Assembly: GCA_027032655.1 (NCBI GenBank)
Contig: JALVMZ010000007.1
Span: 1 to 7,927, forward strand
Source: Desulfobacteraceae bacterium
GTDB taxonomy: Bacteria > Desulfobacterota > DSM-4660 > Desulfatiglandales > JALVMZ01
Direction of reading: 5' to 3'
DNA length: 7,927 bases
Part shown: one piece after another, positions 1-7,675 of the stretch
How the letters are laid out: each line of letters opens with the position of its first letter
Position numbering within the stretch: the first letter of the stretch is position 1
The notes under the pieces: generated by a model
Database searches by the model: none
What the model was told of the DNA's origin: nothing
Seen by the model: the letters and a program-made list of their open reading frames with translations, nothing else
Translations under genes and position numbers: made by a program

Positions 1-1
1 T

Positions 2-850
2 GCAGATATAGGGGACTGGAGGGTATATACCCTTAAGGGGATATATCAGGTGAGAAAAGGCTTTTTTATAAGCCCATTCTATGCCTTTAGTGATAATGGT
101 GGTAGCGCAAATACTTACATGGGAAGCAATGTTCATTATATTGGAGCAGAGGCATACGGAACCATCGGACAGATTCTCACTCCGAGAATGGAACTTGTCT
201 ATGCAACAGGAGATACAGATACCAATACAACCACTGGAAGGAGCTATGATATAGGTGCCTGGGCAGCATATGGATCCTTGGAATTCAAGCTGGACTCCCG
301 ATTTACACCATTTTTAGGAGTGAATTATCAATCAGGTGATAATAATCCAAATGATGGTGACATTGACGCCTTTAATGGGATAACCAATATATCCCGATAT
401 ACCCCCACCTTTGGTCTTGAAAATGCGATTATTTACAGGTCAGTTCCAGCACTGGGAACATTTCTTTATGCAAATAATTTTGCAAATCTGGGCACTGCTG
501 GAACCGGTTATGGTGAGATAGCCAATACCGGGACAGGAGATGGACCAGGTGTCATAATGTATGGTCTTGGATTCAAAGGAAAGTATCAAAAGCTATCCTA
601 TAAGGTCCAGGGGATGTATTTTAAGCTGGATGAGACAGATGGACTCAGACAGGTATTGGGACTTGCAAGTCTTGATGATAAGATGGGCATTGAATATGAC
701 CTCTGGTTTAAATATCAGTTTGGGAAACACTTCAGTATGGGGAACTGTTTTGCTGTATTTGATCCAGGAGATGCGGTTAAGGATATAAATGGTCAGGGAG
801 CGGATGATACTGCCATTGTGGATACTGTTGAGCTGATCTGGGCATGGTAA
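2..850 (+). CDS. Outer-membrane porin-like beta-barrel protein, C-terminal part (5' partial)
   Basis: The reading frame is open from the first complete codon of the window, so the gene begins upstream; the GTG at 50 is internal, not a start. The visible 282 residues show short alternating polar/hydrophobic strands rich in Tyr, Phe, Trp and Gly, separated by Gly/Asn/Asp/Thr-rich loops (for example TGDTDTNTTTG and SGDNNPNDGD). That pattern is typical of transmembrane beta-barrels. The protein ends in an amphipathic strand, TVELIWAW. A terminal aromatic residue is the usual signal recognised by the BAM assembly machinery, which supports this being the true C-terminus. The overall look resembles alginate-export/porin-like barrels, but the substrate cannot be read from the sequence. 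It likely forms a channel in the outer membrane. The following hairpin at 862-900 probably ends or stabilises its transcript. The barrel type is well supported; the subfamily is uncertain. Confidence 0.8.
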   Translation, partial: ADIGDWRVYTLKGIYQVRKGFFISPFYAFSDNGGSANTYMGSNVHYIGAEAYGTIGQILTPRMELVYATGDTDTNTTTGRSYDIGAWAAYGSLEFKLDSRFTPFLGVNYQSGDNNPNDGDIDAFNGITNISRYTPTFGLENAIIYRSVPALGTFLYANNFANLGTAGTGYGEIANTGTGDGPGVIMYGLGFKGKYQKLSYKVQGMYFKLDETDGLRQVLGLASLDDKMGIEYDLWFKYQFGKHFSMGNCFAVFDPGDAVKDINGQGADDTAIVDTVELIWAW

Positions 851-861
851 ACTTGACTTTC

Positions 862-900
862 CCCAGGGTCATGTGCCAATATATCTCACATGACCCTGGG
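862..900 (+). terminator. Perfect 14-bp hairpin after the porin gene (terminator-like)
   Basis: Bases 862-875 (cccagggtcatgtg) are the exact reverse complement of 887-900, with an 11-base AT-rich loop (876-886). It starts 12 bases after the porin stop codon. There is no real T-run after the stem (tgtcatttca follows), and none on the opposite strand either, so it is not a textbook intrinsic terminator. It may be a weak or Rho-assisted terminator, or a 3'-end stabilising stem for the porin mRNA. Its right arm contains the ATG at 890, which argues against that ATG as a translation start. Confidence 0.5.
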
Positions 901-919
901 TGTCATTTCATATCAGAAA

Positions 920-928
920 AGGAAGGGG
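920..928 (+). promoter_or_regulatory. Ribosome binding site that decides the TTG start at 935
   Basis: The purine run aggaagggg lies 6 bases before the TTG at 935-937, close to the ideal distance for a Shine-Dalgarno site. The upstream in-frame ATG at 890 has no purine-rich site before it and lies inside the hairpin stem. This is the main reason for choosing the TTG start. Confidence 0.7.
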
Positions 929-934
929 AAAAAA

Positions 935-2644
935 TTGAAAAAGAGAATCCTGTCCACATTCTTTTTGTTTTCAATCCTTCTATTGACCTTAAACCATATT
1001 TGCTATGCTTCCTCCTTTCCACTTACTTCCCTATTAGATTTCCTGGATAGAGAATATTCAAAGCCTTTTCAGGTAATAGGGAAGGTGATAGAGGTATCAG
1101 GTGAAAGGGTATTATTGGAGGGAAGGAATCCACAGCTAACCTTGAGACAATATCTCTGGATATGCTCTCATAAAAAGGGGGTTTCACCACAACTTCAGAC
1201 CCATAAGGCATGGGTTAGGGTAGAGGCAATATTCCCGGGAAAGGTGCTTGGAACCATTCAGAAAGTCATTAAAGGCACTGTCGAAGTCGGAGATTGGGTT
1301 CTCACACCTCCTGCACCACAGATATATATTTATACCAGTTCGAAGAAAAAATCTGCCATGACGCTATATCAGAAACTTATGGAAGAATTGATTGACAGGG
1401 GTTACAGGGTAAAAGAGCTCGAGAAGAAGCACCCCTCATATTATGGGACATCAGATATCTTAATACGAATAGATCCTTATGGGGATAGATCTCTTTCCAT
1501 CAAGATGGAATATACCAAGGAAAGGTGGTTATTATTTTCAAAAGTAATTCCAATCCCTGCAGAAGCTATCCCTGTTGCAGAGAAGCCTGAAAGGCCTACC
1601 ACTGGATTCGGCGCAAGAATCCCACAGGGTAAAGAGGATATATTCAGGCTTGAAACCAATGCCCTGAGGATAATAGGATGTGATCTTAAAGGCAATGGCA
1701 GTAATTTTATTTCAATACTAAAAAAAGATGGCATTTCAGTATTCTCTTTATCCCCAAAAGGCCTTATTGAAGTTGCATCTTATAAATTTTCTATACCGGA
1801 TATTCATCCACTGCATCTCCATGCCATGGACCTGGATGGAGACGGAGGGGAGGAACTCTTAGTAACAATATGCAGGGAAATCGAAAGCATGGGGAAGCGA
1901 GATAGCATACTATGTTCCCAGATATTATCATTTAAATCCGGAAATCTCATACCATTACAGCAGGAAATTCCTTATTACTTAAGGGTAATTACAGATAGAA
2001 AGGGTAATAAGGTGGCCCTGGCTCAGAGAAAAGGTGAATATATTCAATACATGGGTCATATTTATAAAGTGGAATGGGATAGAACAATGAAAGGAATAGA
2101 AATATCAAGCCCATACAGACCTGCAAGGGATATTTACTCAATTTATCAATTCAACCTTGTTCCAGATGATCCAAAGAGGGTCATTATCCTGGAGCCCAAC
2201 AAATCTATTCATGGATATTATACACCAGAGGAAAAGATTGAAGCCCGGGCAGATAGGAACTATGGTGAGTTTAAAGAGATACCATATCCAATTAAATTAA
2301 AAAAACCAATACCCCTTGGAAGCGGAGAGAGCATTACTCATAAGAATATTTATGCTCCAAGAAGATTTGAATTAAGAAAAGACTTCGATAACCAGTGTTT
2401 TCTCATATATAAAGAGAGAGGAACCGGAACAATAAGAAATATTATAAAGACCACCATTAGTTCTGCTGTTCAGGGACAGGATCAGGTGGTGGGTCTTAAA
2501 TGGGAAGGCAATCGTATCTTAGAGACCTGGCATTCTAAAAAGTTCTCAAGAGATATCATTGACTTTTCCTTTCTAAAGAATCCTGACCGGATGCTTGTCC
2601 TTTACAGGGACGATGAAAGATATGCCATAAGAGTGCTCTACTAA
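935..2644 (+). CDS. Exported FG-GAP/VCBS-type protein with FlgT-like N-terminal domain
   Basis: This protein of 569 residues (from the TTG start) opens with a clear Sec signal peptide: MKKR, a hydrophobic stretch (about 6-20) and a probable cleavage site after CYA (residue 25). Starting at ATG 890 would add 15 residues before the signal and has no ribosome site. Residues about 45-125 (VIGKVIEVSGERVLLEG, then GTIQKVIKGTVEVGDWV) resemble the small beta-barrel domain at the C-terminus of FlgT-like proteins. Around residues 299-308 the motif DLDGDGGEEL is the calcium-binding loop of FG-GAP/VCBS beta-propeller repeats. A degenerate copy (DLKGNGSNFISIL) lies near 250-262, so the C-terminal two thirds is probably a diverged propeller. 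It should act in the periplasm or at the cell surface; there is no lipobox and no later membrane segment. Its molecular role is unknown. The cyclase gene follows after only 15 bases, implying co-transcription. Confidence 0.75.
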   Translation: MKKRILSTFFLFSILLLTLNHICYASSFPLTSLLDFLDREYSKPFQVIGKVIEVSGERVLLEGRNPQLTLRQYLWICSHKKGVSPQLQTHKAWVRVEAIFPGKVLGTIQKVIKGTVEVGDWVLTPPAPQIYIYTSSKKKSAMTLYQKLMEELIDRGYRVKELEKKHPSYYGTSDILIRIDPYGDRSLSIKMEYTKERWLLFSKVIPIPAEAIPVAEKPERPTTGFGARIPQGKEDIFRLETNALRIIGCDLKGNGSNFISILKKDGISVFSLSPKGLIEVASYKFSIPDIHPLHLHAMDLDGDGGEELLVTICREIESMGKRDSILCSQILSFKSGNLIPLQQEIPYYLRVITDRKGNKVALAQRKGEYIQYMGHIYKVEWDRTMKGIEISSPYRPARDIYSIYQFNLVPDDPKRVIILEPNKSIHGYYTPEEKIEARADRNYGEFKEIPYPIKLKKPIPLGSGESITHKNIYAPRRFELRKDFDNQCFLIYKERGTGTIRNIIKTTISSAVQGQDQVVGLKWEGNRILETWHSKKFSRDIIDFSFLKNPDRMLVLYRDDERYAIRVLY

Positions 2645-2659
2645 AAAAGCCTGATTATT

Positions 2660-5600
2660 ATGAAATGTCCTAAGTGTGATTTTGAGAATCCTGAAGGGAT
2701 GAATTTCTGCGGGATGTGCGGGAGTCCTCTGCCAAGGAAATGTATCGTATGTGGCTCCATAAATGAACCGGGGGCTAAGAGCTGTAAAAATTGTGGAGAA
2801 AAGTTCCTGAAAAAGGGGAAGCAACCAATAGATTTACAAAACTCCATCAAGGATTATACCCCTCCCTATTTGCGGGAAGGAGTGCTGAAGTTAAAAGACT
2901 CCTTGGAAGGTGAAAGGAAACTGGTAACAGTGCTATTTGCTGATGTGGTTGGTTTTACGGAAATAGCAGAAATACTCGACCCAGAAGATGTGCGTGACAT
3001 AATGGACAGGTGTTTTGAGATTCTGGGAGATGGGGTGCATAAGAATGGTGGAACAATCAATCAATATACCGGCGATGGAATAATGGCCCTATTTGGGGCA
3101 CCTTTTGCACTGGAAAATCATATATCAAGGGCCTGTGATGCAGCACTATTTATTCAGGATGAACTTGCTAAGCTTGAAAGATATATTAAGAAGACCTATG
3201 GAATTTCCTTTAAAATGAGAATAGGAATAAATTCTGGATTTGTGGTAGTGGGAGCAATAGGGGATAATTTAAGAATGGATTATACTGCAGTGGGAGATAC
3301 AACCAATCTTGCAGCCAGGCTTCAGGCCCTGGCTCCTTCCGGGGCAATACTGGTATCAGAAAAGGTAAAGACCGCAGTAGAAGATGAATTCATCTTTAAA
3401 GATGTGGGGATATTTAAAGTAAAAGGGAAAACCGAAAAAATAAGGGCCTATATACTATTAAAAAGGAGAGAAGAAAAAGGGACAGAAAAAGAAAAGGATT
3501 TTTCACTCTATTCTTTTCTGGATCGAAAAGAGGAACTGATTAAACTCTGGAAAGCCTTTAGATTGGCGAAAGAAAGAGGCCCTCTTGTGGCAATAATCCA
3601 GGGGGAAGCGGGAATCGGGAAGACTGCTCTCATTGAAGAATTCCGAAAGCAGATCTCAGATGAGGCATTCTTCATTTATACTTCGTGCAGACCATATGGA
3701 AGGACAATATCATATCATCCATTCTCCACCATGTTCAGAGAATATTTTCACATTGGACCAGAAGATGACTCTAACATACTGAAAAAAAAGATATGGAAAG
3801 GTCTCAAAAATAAATCCCTATTTCATAAATTAGCACATCTGATCAATATAGTTGAGGAAACCAGAAAAGATAGCAGGAGTTCTGAAATAATCTTCCATGG
3901 AAGGAAAAGGACCTTCTTGAATCTCTTAAAAGCAGTGCTCATTGGTGCCACCAGGGATAAACCAATTATTATGGTAATAGATAACGGACAGTGGATAGAT
4001 CCCAGCTCATCGGAATTTCTTTCATTCATCGAGGAATCCACTGAAAAGATTCCTTTATTAATAATACTCTCAGGTAGAGAGAATGAAATTCCTCAGCATA
4101 TTTCTTCGAATCCAAAAATGATTTCTCTCAAGCCACTATCCAGGCAGGATTGCTTTAAAATACTCTTTGAGGTTGTCGGCACGGATAGACTGGAGAGAAA
4201 AATACTGGAGTCCATAATCAAAAAAGCAGGTGGAAATCCCCTTTTTATATCAGAGGTTGGTGAAATGTTGAAAAACAGGGGATTGGTCGTATGCGATGGT
4301 AAGAAATGCACTTTGAGTATTCCACTGAATAAGCTGGACATTCCAGACTCCATCTATGGCATTATTTCTGAAAGAATAGATTCACTCCCTGATATGGAAA
4401 AAAAGATTATTCAAGTGGCATCTGTAATAGGGAATGAGTTTTCTCATGATCTACTATCAAGTGTGACTGGTTTTGACAATATTTCAGAGCAATTGTTAAA
4501 ACTGGAAAAAAAGAGGATTATCCAGAAGATATCTCCGGAGAAAGGAGGAACATATCGTTTTTATAATATGATGATCAAGGATGTTGTTTATCAGAGCATG
4601 TTGAAAAGAACTCGCAAAAGATTACATGAGATGGTGGGTGTGGCTATAAAAAGTAACTTTAAGAGGATTCCATATCAATATCTGGATTCAGTTTCTTATC
4701 ATTTTTATATGGCAGAAAACTGGAAAGAGGCATTAAAATATACCCTTCAAAATGCCCATTATGCCAGAAGGTCTTATGCATGCCATGAGGCGCTAACCTG
4801 TTTTGACAGGGTGCTGGATATAGTTGTTCGTATGGGGCTCGATAAAGATGGAGCTCTTTCAAAAGAGCAGTTGGTAAAGGTATTTGAATGGAGAGGCAGA
4901 CTCAACTACTGTATTGGTGACATGAACAGAGCATTAACTGAGTTTAAAGTAATGAGAGAGCGAGCAAAAGAATATCAACTCAGAGATATGGAAGCAGAGG
5001 CACTTTTCAGGATTGGATGGGCGGAGTTTTACCAGCATCATCCAAAATTAGCAGAAAAACACTTAAGAATGGCATTGGAAATGGGAAAGAGTATTAACTC
5101 TGAAGAAGTGCTCATTAAGGTAAAGAGCTTTTTAGGATTCCTGTATGCTGTCTTAGGAAAATTAAATGAGGCAGAACCACTTCTTAAAAAATCAATAGAG
5201 ATGGCTCAAAAAACAAAAGAGCCGCACATAATTGCCTGGCCATTAGCATATCTTATCCAGTATTACAACTGGAGAGCGGAATATCAGGAAGCAATTAGAT
5301 TGAGCAGAAGACTCCGCTCCCTTAATAAAGATCTAAAGAGTCCTGAACTCAATATACTTATCCATTTCAGGGAGGGACTTATCTATGGGGCCTTAGGCAG
5401 ACTCAGGAAAGCAGAGAGGATTCTAAAGCAGGGGCTTACCCTTCTGGAAGGTAAAGAAAACAGATTCTGGAGACCACGATTCCTTAATACCCTGGGATGG
5501 ATTTATGCTGAATGGGGGAATACGGATGAGGCCATTAAATTAAATAAACAGGCACTGGAGGAGGCTTCTGGATTTGGTGATCATGAAAGCATTCAGAATT

Positions 5601-5998
5601 CCCTTATAAATCTTGGAGAGAACTACTTACAGTGCTCAGAATTGAAAAAGGCAGAAAGGATACTAAAGAAATCAATGGCTCAAATAAAAAAGCCAGGCAT
5701 CTTCTATGTAAGATGGAGATATCGCACAAGGCTATACATAGACATTGGGCATTTGATGTATCTTAAGGGAAGGTATAAGAAAGGAATCTATTTTATAGAC
5801 CTTGCCCTCAGACATGCAAAGAAAAGCGGAGCCAGAAAACACATTGTTAAGGCATTAATGATAAAGGGTCTGATTCAGCGTGAATACAGACCTAAGATAG
5901 CAATCGATACACTCAGAGAAGCCATGAGATTATCAGAGAATATAGGAACTCAGTTATTAACAAAAAGAATAAGGGAGCTATTAAGATATGCATATTAA
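2660..5998 (+). CDS. Double zinc-ribbon / class III nucleotide cyclase / STAND ATPase / TPR signalling protein
   Basis: A 1112-residue cytoplasmic protein with no signal peptide or membrane segment. Domains in order: (a) two complete zinc ribbons, each CxxC-x10-CxxC (C3, C6, C17, C20 and C28, C31, C42, C45); (b) a class III cyclase homology domain, about 85-266, with both metal-binding aspartates (D95 in FADVVGF, D139 in TGDG) and the transition-state pair N216 and R220 (NLAAR); (c) an AAA_16/STAND-type ATPase, about 285-600, with Walker A GEAGIGKT (315-322), a Walker B-like IIMVIDNGQWID (436-447), the GNPLF motif (525-529) and a winged-helix-like stretch (561-602); (d) a TPR-type helical array, about 680-1095. 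The base-selecting positions are Q135 (usually Lys) and T209 (the class IIIb position), so the product, cAMP or another cyclic nucleotide, is uncertain. A single cyclase domain must dimerise to work. I infer that ATPase/TPR assembly on a ligand or partner controls that. No clear ribosome site precedes the ATG, so translation is probably coupled to the gene 15 bases upstream. The ATG is chosen because later starts would cut the first ribbon. Confidence 0.92.
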   Translation: MKCPKCDFENPEGMNFCGMCGSPLPRKCIVCGSINEPGAKSCKNCGEKFLKKGKQPIDLQNSIKDYTPPYLREGVLKLKDSLEGERKLVTVLFADVVGFTEIAEILDPEDVRDIMDRCFEILGDGVHKNGGTINQYTGDGIMALFGAPFALENHISRACDAALFIQDELAKLERYIKKTYGISFKMRIGINSGFVVVGAIGDNLRMDYTAVGDTTNLAARLQALAPSGAILVSEKVKTAVEDEFIFKDVGIFKVKGKTEKIRAYILLKRREEKGTEKEKDFSLYSFLDRKEELIKLWKAFRLAKERGPLVAIIQGEAGIGKTALIEEFRKQISDEAFFIYTSCRPYGRTISYHPFSTMFREYFHIGPEDDSNILKKKIWKGLKNKSLFHKLAHLINIVEETRKDSRSSEIIFHGRKRTFLNLLKAVLIGATRDKPIIMVIDNGQWIDPSSSEFLSFIEESTEKIPLLIILSGRENEIPQHISSNPKMISLKPLSRQDCFKILFEVVGTDRLERKILESIIKKAGGNPLFISEVGEMLKNRGLVVCDGKKCTLSIPLNKLDIPDSIYGIISERIDSLPDMEKKIIQVASVIGNEFSHDLLSSVTGFDNISEQLLKLEKKRIIQKISPEKGGTYRFYNMMIKDVVYQSMLKRTRKRLHEMVGVAIKSNFKRIPYQYLDSVSYHFYMAENWKEALKYTLQNAHYARRSYACHEALTCFDRVLDIVVRMGLDKDGALSKEQLVKVFEWRGRLNYCIGDMNRALTEFKVMRERAKEYQLRDMEAEALFRIGWAEFYQHHPKLAEKHLRMALEMGKSINSEEVLIKVKSFLGFLYAVLGKLNEAEPLLKKSIEMAQKTKEPHIIAWPLAYLIQYYNWRAEYQEAIRLSRRLRSLNKDLKSPELNILIHFREGLIYGALGRLRKAERILKQGLTLLEGKENRFWRPRFLNTLGWIYAEWGNTDEAIKLNKQALEEASGFGDHESIQNSLINLGENYLQCSELKKAERILKKSMAQIKKPGIFYVRWRYRTRLYIDIGHLMYLKGRYKKGIYFIDLALRHAKKSGARKHIVKALMIKGLIQREYRPKIAIDTLREAMRLSENIGTQLLTKRIRELLRYAY
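5971..5977 (+). promoter_or_regulatory. Ribosome binding site for the solute-binding protein, inside the cyclase gene
   Basis: The sequence aagggag lies 10 bases before the ATG at 5988 and within the last codons of the cyclase gene. It supports that ATG as the start and hence an 11-base gene overlap. Confidence 0.6.
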
Positions 5999-7643
5999 GA
6001 AAAAGGTGTTTTTGCTAATATTTTTTAGTTTACTGTGGACAGCTCCACAAGGGAGCGCAAAAGATAATGTATTAAGGGTGGGATTATTAAGACCCCCTTT
6101 GACCCTGAACTTCTTTGGAGCAGGTGATATATGGTCAAAGAGGATACTTTCTCTTTTCCATATGCCACTCTATATACATGCCCCTTTATCTGGAGAAATG
6201 CTTCCATGGATTGCCGAATCCCTGCCCGAGATAAAAAATGGTGGAAAACAGATCATCATAAAGTTACGAGATGCAAAATGGGAAGATGGATCCCCCATCA
6301 GTGGAGATGACTTGAGATATACATTCAGGATAATCAGGAAGTATCAGATACCGGGGCATTATGAAAAATGGATAATGGTGCAGAATATATCAGGAGAAGG
6401 AAAAGAAATTAGATTTGAATTAAAATATCCCAGTTCCATATTCCTAAATAGGACCCTTTATTCGCCATTCATTCAGCGGAGACACTGGGAGAAAATTATA
6501 AAAGAAAGAGATGCAAAAAAGGCATCATTCAGAAATATTTCATCAATTAAGATAGATAGTTTGATGAGTAATGGGCCATTTACATTAAATAAATATAAAA
6601 GTCCCTTTTATCTGGTGGTGAAGGTAAATCCCAATTTTGTGCTGAAAGATAAATCCATCTCCAATATCCATATCGGACCTTTTATCAAAGCGATTATATT
6701 TAAATACTATAGAAACACCGAGGAGATACTTGGTGCACTCAGGGATGATCAGATAGATTTCCTGTGGTGGAATATACCAGATGACCGTATTAAAGAGCTT
6801 CAGATGAGAAAAGAGATTCGAATATTTTCTACACCTCGAAGGGGTTATGATTATTTGGGATTTAATCTACGGAAGAAACCTTTCAAGTTAAAAACACTCC
6901 GTAAGGCCATTGCAATTATTATCCAAAGAAAGGCATTTTTCAATAAACCTTCCACAAGGAAGGGAATACCAGTATATAGCTTCATGCCACCTTACAATAC
7001 CTTCTGGAATTGTCTGGATTTTATACCACCATGGGAAGCCCTCACTCATAATGAAAGGCTCCAGAAGGCTAGATTATTACTGAAAGAGGCAGGGTTCACC
7101 TGGGTAGGAAAAGATATCTTCTTCCCTGATGGAAAAAGGATTCCTGAAATAGAGCTCCTTACCACCTGCGCAGGCTGTAAACCCTTCAGATTCAAATCTG
7201 CTCTTCAAATTAAAAACTGGTGCAATGAGCTCGGAATCCGAGTAAGAATCAGCATGAAGCCCATAGATATAGTTTTAAAGAGGTTAAGACAGGGCAACTT
7301 TGATATGTATCTCCTGGGATGGAGCCATCTCCCTGATGATCCAGGTTATCTGGAGACATTTTTTCATTCAAGAGAGACAAAAAGAGGAGGGAAAAATTAC
7401 CCTGGATTTAAAAATCCAGAATTTGATAGATTATGTGAGTTGTCAAATAAGGAGATTGACCCTCTTAAGAGAAGAGAATTATTATTTAAGATGCAGAGGA
7501 TTCTTTTTGAAGAATCCCCTTGCATCCCTCTCTATTCAAGGAATAGAATGGAAGCTATCAACCAGAAACACTTTTCAGGATGGATTCCTCTTCCTGGGGG
7601 GATAGGCAATATATGGTCATTTTTAACAGTAAAAGCGAATTAA
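5988..7643 (+). CDS. Periplasmic family 5 solute-binding protein (peptide/nickel ABC-type)
   Basis: A 551-residue protein matching the SBP_bac_5 (DppA/OppA/NikA) family in length and order of motifs. It has a Sec signal peptide (MHIKKK, hydrophobic core 7-18, cleavage probably after GSA, residue 24) with no lipobox cysteine, so a soluble periplasmic protein is expected. Family landmarks are LRDAKWEDGSPISGDDLRYTF (93-113), SNGPFTL (194-200), YDYLGFNLRKKPF (287-299) with the helix LRKAIAIIIQR (304-314), LLLKEAGF (363-370), the FDMYLLGWSHLPDDPGYLETF stretch (438-458) and a C-terminal PLYSRNR (514-520). The family delivers oligopeptides, nickel or other small ligands to an ABC importer, and some members act as sensors. 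No permease or ATPase gene is in the window, so it could be an orphan receptor. The start overlaps the cyclase stop by 11 bases, implying translational coupling. It holds a CxxC pair (C394, C397) that I do not recognise as a family hallmark. Family is secure; ligand unknown. Confidence 0.92.
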   Translation: MHIKKKVFLLIFFSLLWTAPQGSAKDNVLRVGLLRPPLTLNFFGAGDIWSKRILSLFHMPLYIHAPLSGEMLPWIAESLPEIKNGGKQIIIKLRDAKWEDGSPISGDDLRYTFRIIRKYQIPGHYEKWIMVQNISGEGKEIRFELKYPSSIFLNRTLYSPFIQRRHWEKIIKERDAKKASFRNISSIKIDSLMSNGPFTLNKYKSPFYLVVKVNPNFVLKDKSISNIHIGPFIKAIIFKYYRNTEEILGALRDDQIDFLWWNIPDDRIKELQMRKEIRIFSTPRRGYDYLGFNLRKKPFKLKTLRKAIAIIIQRKAFFNKPSTRKGIPVYSFMPPYNTFWNCLDFIPPWEALTHNERLQKARLLLKEAGFTWVGKDIFFPDGKRIPEIELLTTCAGCKPFRFKSALQIKNWCNELGIRVRISMKPIDIVLKRLRQGNFDMYLLGWSHLPDDPGYLETFFHSRETKRGGKNYPGFKNPEFDRLCELSNKEIDPLKRRELLFKMQRILFEESPCIPLYSRNRMEAINQKHFSGWIPLPGGIGNIWSFLTVKAN

Positions 7644-7645
7644 TC

Positions 7646-7673
7646 TAAAACCTTTTATTCAAGTGAGGTTTTA
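7646..7673 (+). promoter_or_regulatory. 8-bp inverted repeat covering the redoxin ribosome binding site
   Basis: Bases 7646-7653 (taaaacct) pair perfectly with 7666-7673 (aggtttta) around a 12-base loop. The right arm includes most of the GAGG ribosome site at 7665-7668. The stem is AT-rich (two G-C pairs) and therefore weak. It could modestly limit ribosome access or serve as a weak terminator-like stem for the preceding gene. It may also be chance, given the base composition. Confidence 0.3.
7665..7668 (+). promoter_or_regulatory. Ribosome binding site for the redoxin gene
   Basis: GAGG (within gtgagg) lies 7 bases before the ATG at 7676, good spacing for a Shine-Dalgarno site, and it supports that start codon. 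Confidence 0.65.
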
Positions 7674-7675
7674 AT

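Noticed and set aside
22..48. Near-palindromic gggtatatacccttaagggg at the left edge
   Set aside because: It lies inside the porin reading frame, is imperfect, and is readily explained by coding sequence and AT-rich composition.
50..52. GTG as the start codon of the porin gene
   Set aside because: The same frame is open back to the window edge and continues the beta-barrel pattern, with no signal peptide after the GTG, so it is an internal valine.
561..788. 75-codon + strand frame inside the porin gene
   Set aside because: It lies wholly within the clearly coding porin frame and shows no protein-like features of its own.
853..885. Promoter-like TTGACT (853-858) with TATATC (880-885) before the FG-GAP gene
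   Set aside because: The spacing is 21 bases, too long for a sigma-70 promoter, and the -10-like box lies in the hairpin loop of an AT-rich region. I cannot support a promoter here, though one must exist near or upstream if the hairpin terminates.
844..1050. Small + strand open frame starting at the porin stop codon (68 codons)
   Set aside because: It overlaps the FG-GAP gene in another frame, has no ribosome site and shows no recognisable protein features.
2573..2850. Minus-strand open frames across the FG-GAP/cyclase junction
   Set aside because: They lie opposite well-supported coding sequence including the zinc-ribbon motifs, and no ribosome site or family match is evident.
4700..5950. 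Possible DNA repeats across the helical C-terminal part of the cyclase gene
   Set aside because: The periodicity is at the protein level (TPR helices such as LGKLNEAEPLLKKSIEMA and LGRLRKAERILKQGLTLL). I saw no conserved nucleotide repeat units.
7300..7605. 101-codon + strand frame inside the solute-binding protein gene
   Set aside because: It is an alternate frame of a well-supported gene, with no ribosome site or recognisable motif.
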